From: Nymphaea colorata
Taxonomy: Eukaryota; Streptophyta; Magnoliopsida; Nymphaeales; Nymphaeaceae
Length of the DNA: 64,000 bases
Assembly: GCF_008831285.2 (NCBI RefSeq)
Contig: NC_045144.1
Location: 12,069,672-12,133,671, forward strand
Direction of reading: 5' to 3'
The notes under the pieces are model-generated. The model had not been told where the DNA came from, did no database searches, and saw nothing but the letters and a program-made list of their open reading frames with translations. The translations under genes and the position numbers were made by a program. This document shows positions 12,401-28,327 of this stretch, piece after piece. Each line of letters opens with the position of its first letter. Position 1 is the stretch's first letter.

Positions 12401-12580
12401 ATCATGCATTCCACAAGTGGACCAAGCACATTGAAGTTGATTACCATTTTGTTCGTGAAAAGATTTAGGACCACACCATGCAAACCTCACATGTTAGGAG
12501 TGAAAACAAGTTGGCTGATGTCTTCATCAAGATCCTTGGCAAAGAGAAACACAAATTCATTGTTAACAAGTTGGGATAGA
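9470..12580 (+). pseudogene. pol: copia pol remnant (protease, integrase, RT, RNase H)
   Basis: Protease is visible at 9480-9530 as WIVESGATDHMT, with the catalytic aspartate of the usual D(S/T)GA replaced by glutamate. Integrase follows at about 9990-10350, with SDNGVEY and NGIAERKN carrying the second acidic residue and the glutamate. Reverse transcriptase runs from about 11120 (LEKNQTWDIVPHPKGKK, YTETFAPVAKMNTVRALL) to its active site at 11649-11660, which reads YVDG instead of YVDD. RNase H follows with GYCDIDLAGDPNNRRS near 12135 and SAEAEYRAM near 12260. Stops and shifts occur throughout. Each catalytic change alone would be expected to disable the enzyme. Confidence 0.92.
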
Positions 12581-12612
12581 TAGACATTTGTCTACCAACT
12601 TGAGGTAAAGAT

Positions 12613-12882
12613 TGTTAGTGGTATTAAAGGGGTTGCCACCGTTATCTTATCATTCTGGTTGGGAAGGATTATCTCCAGCTGCCTAACCTACTATCTCTCA
12701 AAGTTCCCTTATTTGTGCAAAATCTTGTTGACGGGTTTATCGTTTCTTGTACGGCAGGTGAATCCTGAGTTATTCTCTTAATAATAGTGGCCTGGTTTGT
12801 ACTCTATATATAGAGATACCTCTTCTCACAAAAAAAGGTATGAGAGACTAAATAAAAGAAGAGCTCCCTCTCTCTTGCGTTT
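12613..12882 (+). repeat. 3' LTR of the copia element, 3'-truncated
   Basis: It starts TGTTAG after TTGAGGTAAAGA, a weak polypurine-like tract. It aligns with the 5' LTR through AAAAGAAGAGCTCCC near 12870, then the two diverge. About 70 bp corresponding to the end of the 5' LTR is missing, so no target duplication can be read. Confidence 0.85.
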
Positions 12883-12959
12883 TAGTCCTATGTCGAATAC
12901 ATGGTGGATATTGCTGAGAAAATGCAGCTATTAAAGCTGGAAGGCTTGTGTGGTAAATC

Positions 12960-13350
12960 ACACCTGGACTGGATGTAGAGGTGGCCTAAACCTCGACAAC
13001 TCCTAGACCAAGTTTTCATCCGAATTCTAGTTCCAGATTCAGATAAATATAAATTTGAAATCAGATATTTAAATTTGGATTCAAATTTAAGAATGTACAA
13101 ATAATATGGAATGAAATATTTAAATTGGAATTCAGATATGTAAATGTGGGTTTAGATCTCCGATATTTAAAAAAAATGGTTATCCGATTGGATATCTATT
13201 TGATATGAAATCTGAATCCAACTTTAATTGGATGTCAAATTTTAATACCAAATCCGAACCAATTTTTTATTTGGATAACAATTTTTTTTTTCATTTCCAA
13301 TTAATTTAAAACAATTTGATCGGATAGCTAATCTAAATCTGATGCGTTGA
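12960..13350. repeat. Word-reiterated AT-rich repeat
   Basis: The stretch is built from loose reiterations of GATATTTAAATTTGGATTC and TCCGAATCCAA in both orientations, ending GTTGACATCCCTACC. This style, with a terminal (G)TTGACA(T/C)CC word, recurs near 48250 in this window and is typical of short non-coding dispersed repeats. No coding potential. Confidence 0.55.
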
Positions 13351-13599
13351 CATCCCTACCTGGGATGTGGTTGTGGCTTCTAAATGTAAAATTAGACTAA
13401 GACTATTATCTTATTGCTTTCAAAAGACCATAGTTTTTGGGATGATATCAAGGACAGCCGAAAAGTCTATGGGATCACTTGGTCTAAAAAATGTATTTAA
13501 TTTCATGATTTTGCTTGTTGCATTGCTGAATGGTATCTTAAAAGTCACTATTTTTTGTAGAAGCACCATCCAAACTCATATTTCTTGAACTTTCTTTTG

Positions 13600-14180
13600 T
13601 TGCCACAAAATTGGTGATACTCTTATAAGAAGAAGGAAATTCATTGAACTGTCTTCCCCAAGTTTTTTTTGTGTTTTTGATTTGCAGCTATAAAAAAATC
13701 AAATAATGGTGTTCCTCTTAATAGTGTGTAAGGCACTCTTACTTGGGCATCATCTGTCTCCTACCTATTGAAAGTGAAGGAATTTAGACTATTTATTCAT
13801 TGAAACGAATTCTCTCTTTCCCTTGTCAATTGGTGGAAGAGAGTTTGACAACTAAACTATTCTTGACCAATCATAGGGAAAAAGCCCTTCAATCTACCAT
13901 CAACAGCTCAACAGGTCAACACCACCCTATTGACTCTGGAAGAAACTTTTCTTGGCTGAACATAATTATTGGCACCTGAGTCACCTTATGCATACTCAAT
14001 AATATAGGGTTGTGGTCACATGTAGTCCTAGGGAGAATTTTGAGCTGAAGATTGAAGTGAAAATTCTGAAGTCAACAATGGTTCAACATAACCCAATCTA
14101 GCATAAAATGAATATGAGCCTTGCCTAGATGGTTACCACACCAACAATGGCAAGTGTAATTTTTCCTCCAAAATACAGAC
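13600..14180 (-). pseudogene. L1-type LINE endonuclease-domain remnant
   Basis: Minus-strand translation gives GKAHIHFMLDWVMLNH near 14080-14130 and LPRTTCDHNPILL near 14005-14035. These match the end of the APE-type endonuclease of plant L1 elements, where the norm is R(L/I)DR(V/F)L.N..W followed by LPR..SDH.PIL. The catalytic SDH is read as CDH. Downstream (13600-13990) the frame shifts and carries stops. No reverse transcriptase motifs were seen below 13600, so this is a short 5' fragment of ORF2. Confidence 0.6.
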
Positions 14181-14370
14181 ATAAATCACTTTCATGTTGT
14201 ATAGAGCTTGTTTAATTGCTTACTTCTCCTCAACGGTTTCGTGAACCTTTAATTTTGATTTAATGGTGAGGAATAGTGATGGAAGCTGGTTTTTTCATTC
14301 TGGTAGGAGAGCTTGGTTCATGAGGATACTCATTTCCTTTGCCATGAAAAATCCACCTCTCAGTTAATTT

Positions 14371-14577
14371 TGTGTGTGTGTGTGTGTTTCTTCTGTTCCC
14401 CTCAATGTATTAATATGCAACAGCCCTATTTCCCTGCTTGTGAGGCAATGGTATGCAGCAACTTTAATATATATGCATGTGTGTGTGTGTGTGTGTGTGT
14501 GTTTCTTCTCTTCCTCTGAATGTATCAGTATGCAGCATCCCTGTTTCCCTACCTAGTAAGGCAATGCTATACAGCAA
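14371..14577. repeat. Tandem duplication (~108 bp) carrying TG microsatellites
   Basis: Two copies start at 14371 and 14479. Each has a (TG)n run of 8 or 12 units, then TTTCTTCT, AATGTAT, AATATGCA/CAGTATGCA, TTTCCCT and GCAGCAACT/ACAGCAACT. The copies have diverged by substitutions and repeat length. Confidence 0.88.
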
Positions 14578-18701
<4,124 letters not shown>

Positions 18702-18902
18702 AATACTAGGTCCCATTCTTTAAGTAGATTTCTAGAAACTAAAAATGAAGGGGACATTTGGAGGACTCCTGCAAAAAAGCTTGGTTTTGTAAAAACCTAG
18801 TTTTTTGAAAACCTGGAATTGTATCTAGTTTTGAAATTGGAATTTGGATGTTTGAGTGACAAGGCAAAAACCAGGTTTCATTTTCTTAGATGAAAACTCA
18901 GT

Positions 18903-20217
18903 TGTAGACACGCCAAGTTTTTCACTGCAAAAAATGATCATTCTGACCATTTAATGGAGATTTTGTGCTGCTTTTCTAAAATATTTTTCAAACACAAAGA
19001 CCAAAAATCACATAAACATGGATATTATAATCCAAATGTTACGCGATTGCATTCCAGATCACCCAGCCTATTGCCAGTCACAAAAATGACTGTTTGGAGC
19101 TTGATCACTCATCATTCTGCCCAAAATTTTGTCCAATTTTCATGAAATGGCTGTGGAATTCCGGAGACTTATGTTTACCAATCAAATTATGAAAACACTC
19201 ATATTTGCAATCACTAGGAGTTCCCACAACCCATTTTATGCTCCAAATTTGGTCAAAATTTGGCTTAAAACAACCAATTTGCAATGGGTTTCAGCAATTT
19301 TTTCATGCCAGATGATCTATTGATCTCACCAACTTTCCCCGTCAACAGATTATTTTCAGTGATACTCCCAATTTCAAAGCCAAATTCACATTATAAAACT
19401 TCAATTTCCCTCATTTTAGCTAAAATGAGCTCATTTAGTAAGTAATATGCAAAATTCGTAGCAATGGCACCCAGCTAATATTCATAGAGCTCACATATAA
19501 AGTGTTTTCAGTGACAAAAGAGTATTTCAATGTTATTTTCTGCTCACTCATCCTAATTTTAGCTCTAGGGAGTTATCGTGACATCAAGGTCACTCTTTCT
19601 CCTTCATTTTCTTGGTGTCTCAACTGAAATTTTCTTAATCTATGGCTAGTCATCATGTGTTGACCTCAACATGATCTGTAATGTCATATTAACAGTATTC
19701 AGCTCAATTCAAGTTAATTCAACTTGAGTACAACTCATTTTCTATTTCCACTAATTTCTCACACGTGTTTGGAGTAGTTGGTGTCAACTCAAACTTCAGA
19801 GCTAAAATTCTCACAATCCATGAGTTGGATTTGTGATTTCTTTATATTAAAGTGATCAGGCCCACTTCAATAGAGTATCATCATCTTTAGTTTGGAGAGA
19901 TCACATCCAAATCACTAATTTATCACTACCCTTGAATAATCTAGACACTGTCACTAGTGGCATTAGAGCTAATTTTTATCAATCCAGAACTCCAATTTCA
20001 AACCAAAATACACCAATGGATTTAGTATCACTCTAAGAAATGTTGATGTGCTCAGATCACACAAATAATGTCTTGATCACTATAAACTTGCAAACTGGCA
20101 ACAGTTAGCTTGTTGGTAATTTTTTATTTTTCAAGGGCAAATTAAGTCATTTTTCCATGAAACATCATTTGAATATATATTTGGCATTGTCTATGATTTT
20201 GTATAGTTGGATGCCCA
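18903..20217 (+). repeat. 5' LTR of the non-autonomous element
   Basis: This is the upstream member of the pair. Shared landmarks with the downstream copy include CCCAAAATTTTGTC, ATTATGAAAACACTC/ATTATGAAAATACTC, CACTAGGAG, TCACAATCC and TAGTTGGATGCCCA. Small indels and substitutions are spread evenly, as expected for two once-identical LTRs. Confidence 0.8.
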
Positions 20218-20220
20218 TCC

Positions 20221-20237
20221 TGGCCCACAAAATATGA
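20221..20237 (+). promoter_or_regulatory. Candidate primer binding site
   Basis: TGGCCCACAAAATATGA begins 3 bp after the first LTR with the TGG expected for pairing to a tRNA CCA end. I could not assign the tRNA, so this rests mainly on position. Confidence 0.4.
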
Positions 20238-21604
20238 TTTCTGTTAGGGAAAATGTTGTTTATCAAATGTGCATGATTTGCATATTTTTCAAAGTTTAGA
20301 TGAGCCTACTTATAAGTTTTATGTGCTAGACGAGAGGCCAACATGGCTCACATAGGGTTTAAACCTAGTTTAGGTCAAAACTATAACTCAGTCAACCTAA
20401 GAGTAAAAATTTGGTGAAAATTCTTACTTTTCAGGTTTGGGTGACAGGAGGCGTGGTTAAAACGATAATTTTTAGCTTGAGTGACCTAGGTGATCTAGGT
20501 CTAGAGTGCTCAATGATGGTGTAAAGTGATTGGTTGTTTTAGAAATGACTCTTTTTTGTTAAAATTTGGTCTTTGAAAGTCAATTTGGAAATCTCATGGT
20601 GAAGGATAAAGTAGTCATTTGAACTTGTAAAAATTTTGGGCATTCACAACTACTGACTTGAAAGTTCGCTACAAGGGTTTAGTAGAAAGCTTGATAAAGA
20701 TGACATTGCACATGAAAGAGCTATACATCACCATCAAAGCGATGGAACTCCATAGTAAACTGTGAGGTGGTGAGGTACCTTTCCCGCATGGGGAAGGTCG
20801 GCCTAAGCAAAATAATGCAAGAGCCAATAGAGCGCAAATTCAAAACAAAGAATACAAAATGAAAAACAAAAGAAAGAGAAATGAGTGTCTATTTGAAAGG
20901 TAGAAAATATTCAAAAATATGAAGTTCTCCTAGAGCAACATGAAATTCCTTTTGGTCTGAAGGACATCGAATCAATGGTTGCTTCTTTACTAGATTTTCC
21001 TTGAAAATGACAGTTTTTCTTTCAAAAGTTCATAAAATGACAATGAAGAGAAGTTTGCCCCAAGAATCTAAAAAGCTATAATTAGACTAAGTTTTTTAGC
21101 CCATTTAAAGTGTGAAAAGATCGAAACAAGTCCACAAAAGGATATTAATTTCATAGTGAACATGATTTAAAAATGTTGGATTTTGCATGAGCTCACCCCT
21201 AGAGCACCTAATATTCAAAACTTGTTCATAACAAGCACACAATATCACAATCCGTTCACAAATTAGGACATCTTTTTAATGTAATGATTAGAACTATGAA
21301 CTTTCACGTCTGCTCAATTCTCAAACTTGAGCATCTTTTATTACAATGTTTGGAGCCACAAATTTTCGCAGATCTCAAATTGATTTATTTTTTATTCTCA
21401 CAATGTTTGGAACAATGAAATTTCACAATTACTACCCAATATTCATATTCAGGAAACTTTATTTTTCTAAGGAGGACTTTCCTTAGAAAATTTGCAAAAC
21501 AGTTCTCAAGAACCAAAAACATTTTCTAACATTTGAGCATTTATTTTCAAAATTTGGTGTGTTTTATATTTGTCACTAACCACGGCTTGACACCGGCATA
21601 GTAG

Positions 21605-21616
21605 CAAAGGGGGGAA
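21605..21616 (+). promoter_or_regulatory. Polypurine tract
   Basis: CAAAGGGGGGAA lies directly upstream of the second LTR, the position and composition expected of the primer for plus-strand DNA synthesis. It is the most G-rich purine run in the surrounding AT-rich sequence. Confidence 0.75.
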
Positions 21617-21618
21617 TC

Positions 21619-22966
21619 TATAGACATCCCAAATTGTTCATTGCCAAAATGACCAATTGCCCATTTTAATGAAAGTTTTGTGTTGATTTTCTCATGTATT
21701 TTTTCAAATACAAAGGCCAAATGCCACACAAATATGGATTGTATAATCTAAATGTTAGGTAGCTAGACCCACATTACCTTGCCTGCCACCAATCTAAAAA
21801 ATGATTGTTTTGCCTATATTTACCATCAATTTGCCCAAAATTTTGTCTAATTTTTATGAAATAGCTGTAGGATTCCAAACAATTATGTTTTACCAATCTT
21901 ATTATGAAAATACTCATTTTTGCCATCACTAGGAGCTTCCACAACCCATTTTCTAGCACATATTTGGTCAAATTTGGCTGAAAATAGTCCATTTCCATTG
22001 TTTTTCAGTAATTTCTTCATACAAGGATGTATGCCGATGTCACCAACTTTGTCTTCAAATATTTTTCAGTGTCAGTAGACTATTTTCAGTGATACCCTTA
22101 ATTTTCAAAGCCAAATTCCCATTATAAACCTTTCATTTCCCTTCATTTCAACTAGAATGAGCTCATTTAGTTAGTGATTTGAAAAATTCTCAATAATGGC
22201 ACCTTGGCAATTTCCACAGAGTTCACTTTAAAGTGTTTTTAGTGCTAAAAAGAGTATTTTTAAAGTTGTTTTCTACTCCTTCATTCTAATTTGAGTTATA
22301 GAGAGTTGTCCTAACATCAGAGTCACTCTCTATCCTCCATTTTGAGTCGTAGAGCTAAAATTCTATTAATCCTCTGGTAGTCATCCTATGCTGAGCTAGC
22401 AACATGATCTTCAATGTCAATATTAACTATCTTCAGCTTAGTTTGAGTTAATTCATCTTGAGTCTAGCTCATTTCTCATTTCCACTCATTTCTCCACATG
22501 TTTGGAGCATTCAGTGTTTGCTCAAATTTTAGAACTTAAATTCTCACAATCCTTGAGTTAGATTTGTGACTTTTTGCATCAATATGATCAGACTCACTTC
22601 GATAGAGTGTTATCATTTTTAATTTGGAGAGATCACATCTAGATCACACAATTTTTTACTACCCGAACCACTCTACCATGTCCTATTCCAGACACTATCA
22701 ATTGTGGCTTCAAAGCTAAATTCTAATCAATCTAGGATCCAATTTCAAATCTGATTACACCAATGGATTCAATAGCGGTCTAAGAATGTGTTGATGTGCT
22801 TAGATCACATAAATGATGTCTGGATCACCATAAACTCCTAAACTGGCCACATTTGGCTCTCATGTAACTTTCAATTTTTAAATACCAAATCAAGTCGTTT
22901 TCCCATAAAATTTCATATGAACATATATTTTGGCCTTATCTATGATTCTATGTAGTTGGATGCCCA
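21619..22966 (+). repeat. 3' LTR of the non-autonomous element
   Basis: This is the downstream member of the LTR pair; it aligns with 18903-20217 and is about 30 bp longer through small insertions. The terminal TG has become TA. Confidence 0.8.
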
Positions 22967-23985
22967 GCTAGTTTCTTTGATTTGAATAAAGACAGGTTTC
23001 TATTTAAAAGAGGTAGGGATGGTCCTTCAAGATGTCAATCAATGATGGTGATATGACATCAGCAATTTAGAAAAAGGAAAAAAAAATCATTCGTATCTTA
23101 TTTTTACCCTTCTAAATCTGTACGCTTGTGTTTTTCAAATGCTTGATAGCTAGAGGTAATTCCATGTACCAAAATCAGTCATGTTACCTGATCTTCTTCA
23201 CACAAAGTTTCATTCATGAGACATGGACCTTGCACAAGGGCATATGTTGGTAAGGATGTAAGGACAAAAAAGTGTGTGTTACTGAATGGCCAATGATTAT
23301 TGAAAGCTTCACTTGTTCTAATTTTCATGTTACTGAAGAGCATAAGCAATGAAGGTGGGGTTTGGTGGTATCTTTGTGGTTGAAAAACTATGGTAGGCCT
23401 TTCATTTGGAGCTTTTGGTGGAGATAGGAAACCAATCGGATGGGAAGTTGATTAAGCTTAAAAAATGACCAGCACCAGCACCATTTATCATGAACACTTG
23501 ATATTTTGGAAGTTAATTGCTACTACTCTGATTCAAGTTATTCTGAAAGCAGGAATAATATTCTTCCAACCCATTCTTCTCCCTTTGATTATTCTCAGTC
23601 AAGATGTCCAGTGAATGCTGATGGTACAATTCCATAACCGTGCTGATGATTTGATTAACCTTCAGAAACTTCTTTGTTAATAGTATTAGCACTATGCTGC
23701 TTGAATATTCATACCGACGCCTGGTGTCCAACCTTGTCGATCCCATTGAAGGCTCTGGTTATTATGCGATGTTTGTTGGTAATCATTCTTGTACTATATA
23801 GTTTTCTTCATTAAAAACAAAAATAGAAGTCCTCTCATTTTAAGGCTTTCTACAAGATGGTTGAGGTTAGTCCTAAAAGCAATTGAATGTTTGAGATCGG
23901 ATAAAAATCATTTCTTTGAGTGCTTTCCTTATAGAGCATTGTGTTGAGTGTCAAACATCTTGTATTGATATGCCATAACAGAATT
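22967..23985. other. Gene-free stretch between two retroelements
   Basis: No conserved domain or terminal repeat was found. A minus-strand open frame of 77 codons at 23513-23746 has no recognisable family. A weak copia Pol echo may start near 23880, but the frame is too broken to call. Confidence 0.35.
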
Positions 23986-23989
23986 GTGT

Positions 23990-26150
23990 TTTTGATAGGA
24001 AAAAGCAACATCTTTTAGAAGTCACCGAAAGATTTTTATTTCGAATGAATGTGCCCAAGTCCCATTGCAGATGTGTGTTTGTCGTTGTTTGCTATGTTAT
24101 AAATCATATGCCCAGAAAGAGACTATCCTATTGAGATTCTTTTAGGCGTTAAGTCCAAAGTGGATCAACTTCGCATCTTTGGGTGTGTTTCCTATGTGTG
24201 GACTCTACATACTAAGAAAGAAAGGCAAATTAAGCTCTAGTCTTTCAAATGCATCTTTATTGGTATAGTTTGAGCAGCAAAATCTATGTTTGTTATCATC
24301 CTAAGTCAAGAAAAATTCTTGTTTCTCATGACATCCAATTTAACAAGATGCAGCCATTTGTTAGTATTGATGATAGAGGTCAAAGTGAATGCATCACTAT
24401 TGATTCACATTTACCATGACATGTTTCCTATAGTTATGAAATGAGCATGAAGTCAGACCCTCAAGGTGATGACATGGGTTTCGAACTTAAAACGAACGAG
24501 AAGAATAAAATAGCCTGACGTGACTCAAATGAAATACAAAACAACATGATATGCTTACTTCATGGTCTTAATGTGCTCAGCACACTCCTAAGTACCTGGT
24601 CAACTATGAAACGTCAAGTTTAATTCCTATCTTATCTACCATTATGTCAACTATGTTGGAATTTCTTCCAAGCATGCCATGTTCATTAAAAGCATTGACA
24701 AGATACCTGACCCAAGTCATATTATGAAGCCGAAAGCAAGTCTAATTGTAGAATAGGTGTGGAGGTTGAACTAAGGGATGAGAAAAAAAATTAGACGTGG
24801 TATGTTGTACCTTCTCCAAAGGGCTTCAAGATGAAAGTGATTGAACACTTGAGAGGTACAAGGCCCATCTAATCTATAAGGGGCTTATGCACACTAAGGG
24901 CATTGATTATGATGAGACATTTATGCCTCTAACCAAGATTAATAATATGGGAATTTTATTGTTTGTTGCATGTAATTTTCATTAGACTTTTCATCAGATG
25001 GATGTGGAAAATGCATTTCTTTAAGGAAAGTTAGAAGAACAATTCTGTATGTATCTTCCTGAGCATCTAATGAAGGAAAAGACTAAGTCTGCAAGTCTAA
25101 TAAGGCCATATATGGCCTAAAGTAGTCACCTAGAACTTGTTATTTAAAGCTTAATGAACCTTAGAGCGAATCAGATACCATAGATATCATTCTGAAAACA
25201 TTTTAAAGAGGAAAGGAAATAATACTAATGTGATTTTAATCTATGTTGAGGATATTGTGGTTAGAATTAAATGTTAGGAAGCCATTCAATGTCTTAAAAG
25301 GTGTCTGCAGAAGACATTCGATATCAAATATCTAGGCATAGAAATTGTTCAATCCCGTAGAGGTCTCTATGTCAAATAAATATGCTCTTGAAATTTTAAA
25401 CGACACAATGAAGATATCGACTAGCTTACACCCAAATTGATCCTAATTATAAAATTGCAGCAGGTGAAAAAGAATCAGAAGTTGACAAGGAAAGCCATCG
25501 ATGGCTAATATGTAAGGTCACATACGTTACAGTAACTAAGCCAGACATTGCCTATGTTGTCAATATAGCTAGTATACGTATACAAAGTCCAATAGAGACT
25601 CATATTAGGATCATAGATCATATCCTAAGAGATATACATGAAGTTCTTAGATAGGGAGTTTGGTATAAGGGGAATAATAATATTAACATAATTGGACTTA
25701 TTAATGCTAATTGGATAGGTGACGTTAGTGACAAAAAAATTACTACTGGTTTTCACATCTTTGTTAGAGGCAATACTGTTGCTTGGAATAGGAAAAAAAA
25801 AAACAAAGAGTTGTGGCTCGTATTTAGTACAGAAGTAGAATGCTATGGCATCTAGAGCTAGTGGCCTTATATGGACAAAAAGTATTCTTCCTGAGTTTGG
25901 CTACAAAATATCAAAACTAATTGGCATGTTTTGTGACAACAAAGCAGCAATATATGTTTCTACAAATCTGGTCTTTCATTAATGAACAAGGTATATTGGA
26001 ATTGATTGTCATGTAAGAGAAAAACATGTCTAGGGAAATCAATATTTTGTATATGAAGGGTTCTAAGCAACTAGGTAATACATTGACTAAAGGCATTACT
26101 AAAGCTAAACTTCAATAAGCTCTTCACAAGTGCGGTTTTGACATACATAT
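23990..26150 (+). pseudogene. pol: Ty1/copia pol remnant (second copy)
   Basis: Plus-strand fragments run in order. The integrase C-terminus reads IEILLGVKSKVDQLRIFGC near 24131-24187. Reverse transcriptase reads KGIDYDETFMPLTKIN near 24900 and QMDVENAFL near 25000, with an active site YVED at 25242-25253 in place of YVDD. RNase H reads NANWIGDVSDKKITTGF near 25705. Stops are denser than in the 8-13 kb copy, and there is no continuous frame longer than about 60 codons. Gag, protease and most of the integrase are absent. Confidence 0.85.
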
Positions 26151-26159
26151 GTAAAGGAC

Positions 26160-26870
26160 ATTTCCCACACGTTATTATGGAATTCTCTTTCCTATTGTGG
26201 AGAAATTTTTGGGTGCATGTGTTTAGTTTGTGAACATTATAACTGCTTTCTTTGTTGTCTATGGAGACTGTTGTCAACCTCCCTCTCGTGTGATATATGT
26301 AGCCTCTCTCATGTACTATGGTGATATGAAAAAATACAGAATATCTTGTTATTCTTATGGATGCAGGCAATACATGCTGAACCACGTAAACTGTGCCTCT
26401 TGTTTATGTTATCTTCTTTTCCATTTTCTAAATTTTTATTTCATGCTACAACCTATCAAACCTCGGGAGTCCACAACAAAGAATGAGAGGCTTGGTATTG
26501 ATGGTTATAGTGACTAGTTAAATACTTGATGTACATGCATGACATTGGCTGTCTTGTGTATAGTGATGTTCTCTGTATGTTAAAGAATGGAGACAAAACA
26601 TCCACGATCAATGTGTATTTAGATGTGAGTTAAGAATGTGTTAGGTAGACACAAAAGAAGGATCTATGGTATGTTGTTTCAACCCCTCTAAATATGAGCG
26701 TTTTGATGCTTGTAGAAGGGATATAAAAGGTTGCCCATTTCTTCTTTTTCCTGGTTCATTTTCCCTTATCATTTGTTATAGCTACTTGTGATCAATTTTT
26801 TACTATGATAAAGCCTAATGTAATCATTTCTTACTTGCTCAGTAGAAACATGGAACACATACTTGATCTG
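26160..26870 (+). promoter_or_regulatory. Probable 3' LTR of the second copia remnant
   Basis: The stretch lies directly downstream of the RNase H remnant and has LTR-like layout: a TATA box (GGGATATAAAAGG at 26718-26730), a CT-rich start region after it, and an AATAAA-poor but T-rich tail. No matching 5' copy exists in the window, so limits are approximate and the call is positional. Confidence 0.45.
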
Positions 26871-27841
26871 TGGGTGCCTTTCATGAAGACTTTGCTCTTC
26901 ATGTGGAGGTAATTGAAACATACAAAACTTCATGAACCTCATTAATAAGTATCTTACTACATTCTAATCCTAACTGATCCATTTGTTTTGATATGTAAAG
27001 TTAAGTTTTGGATCATACCCTTTTCTGAGTTCCCTTCTTGTGTTTTATGAAACAATCCTTTGTACAGTTTTGTTTGTATGTTGGATCTATCTTGTAGAAC
27101 AATCCATCAATTAAACAAGGTTACTATGCTTTTGTGTCTCCAGGAAAGCCCTTTAGTTGGCAATTGAAATTGTCAATTTGAGTGGTCCCTCTTCCTGTTA
27201 GTCATACACCATGGTCGATTAATTTGTAAAATCAAGGGATCTTTCACCTCTGCTTTTCTTCAAATCATTTAACTAAATGACTGTTGCATAACCAAAATGT
27301 GATACCAACTCGGAATCAAGGGACTAAACAACTATACCAGTGTCTTTCTCTTAATACTTTCCAAAGAAACAACTTAATGGAAAATAGTTCTCGTTTTGAT
27401 CACATTCATATAGGAGTACGTACCTAAGTTTGAAGTTCCCATGTCTCATTCAATGCATCAGTTCACCTTCCAGCACCATGCAATCTTTCGAATAGTTTGC
27501 TTGCTTCTTTCACTTCCCATAGACTCATTTTCCTTACCATTTTTGTTCATTTCTGTACCAACATCCAGTTGACTCTTCGAGATCAAAGGACAAAATCTAG
27601 AAATTGATGGCAGTCTGTGGATTTCAACATAGTCTGCATACAATGAAAAGTCAAGTTTGATAGTTGTAAATGTTTTATCCATGGCACAAAATCATGAGTT
27701 TTTTTGTTCAAGATGGTAGGACCAAAAGCGATTTATTCAGGGTGTACTATATATCCATTGTTTGATTACCTGGGTGACATTATCTAGGACCTTTTTCAGA
27801 TAGTTGTTTATTGGCATGATATTATCCAGGATTTTTTTGTT

Positions 27842-28213
27842 TTGGAACCAGTCACAAAAAACACGTTATTTTCCCAAAAAAGCGAGAAAATGAAATGCCA
27901 TTTAAAACTTAAAAAAACACGTTTTTTTGAAAAAAAATGTTTAAAACGAAAAAACACATTTTTAACTCATTTTTTCACTTTTTTTCATTTTTTCATTTTT
28001 TATTTTTTTCATTTTTTAATGCCAAATAGCTTTTTTTATTTTTCATTTCTTATTTGTTGCAAATCTACTTATCTTTTGATGTTTGTGTTATTATTTTCTC
28101 ACTTATTTTATTTTTCCCTTATTTTTAGTTTTTTAATGTTTTTAAAACATACCGTTTTTTCCTGTATTTTTCAAGATCGTTGTATTATACCCGAGAAAAA
28201 CCTTGCTGTTTAA
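27842..28213. repeat. A/T homopolymer-rich low-complexity tract
   Basis: Long A runs (27890-27960) pass into T-rich DNA dominated by TTTTTCATTTTTT words (27960-28140). The 123-codon open frame across it is a Phe/Lys-rich artefact. It lies about 115 bp before the BAT1-like exon. Confidence 0.8.
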
Positions 28214-28327
28214 AACTCTGACATGTTATTTGTGACTATGGTTAGAACTGTCTAGTTTCCATGGATAATGTCAATTTGTAAAGACTATGTCTCATGTTCG
28301 TCCATTTTGGTTATACTTTCTAAGCAG

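Larger units (their letters stand above)
8073..12882 (+). mobile_element. Ty1/copia LTR retrotransposon, degenerate
   Basis: The parts occur in canonical order on the plus strand: 5' LTR (8073-8388), methionine-tRNA primer site (8389-8401), gag, protease, integrase, reverse transcriptase, RNase H, then a 3' LTR from 12613. Integrase preceding reverse transcriptase makes it copia rather than gypsy. The two LTRs share long blocks but differ by many substitutions and small indels, and the 3' LTR lacks the last ~70 bp of the 5' one, so the insertion is old. Stops and frame changes break every domain. Confidence 0.93.
18903..22966 (+). mobile_element. Non-autonomous LTR retrotransposon with no coding region
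   Basis: Two direct repeats of about 1.3 kb (18903-20217 and 21619-22966) align along their whole length. They start TGTAGACA / TATAGACA and both end TGCCCA, fitting TG...CA LTRs. A purine tract, AAAGGGGGGAA, lies immediately before the second repeat, and TGGCCCACAAAATATGA, starting 3 bp after the first repeat, sits where a primer site should be. The 1.4-kb interior (20218-21618) has no retroviral-type domain. The layout is that of a non-autonomous LTR element moved by the proteins of a relative. The TGTAGACA start is common among plant Ty3/gypsy LTRs. The repeats are clearly diverged and no 5-bp target duplication is evident, so the insertion is old. Confidence 0.8.

Noticed and set aside
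27842-28213. 123-codon Phe/Lys-rich frame upstream of the BAT1-like exon
   Set aside because: It follows homopolymer A and T runs and shows none of the earlier BAT1 exons.
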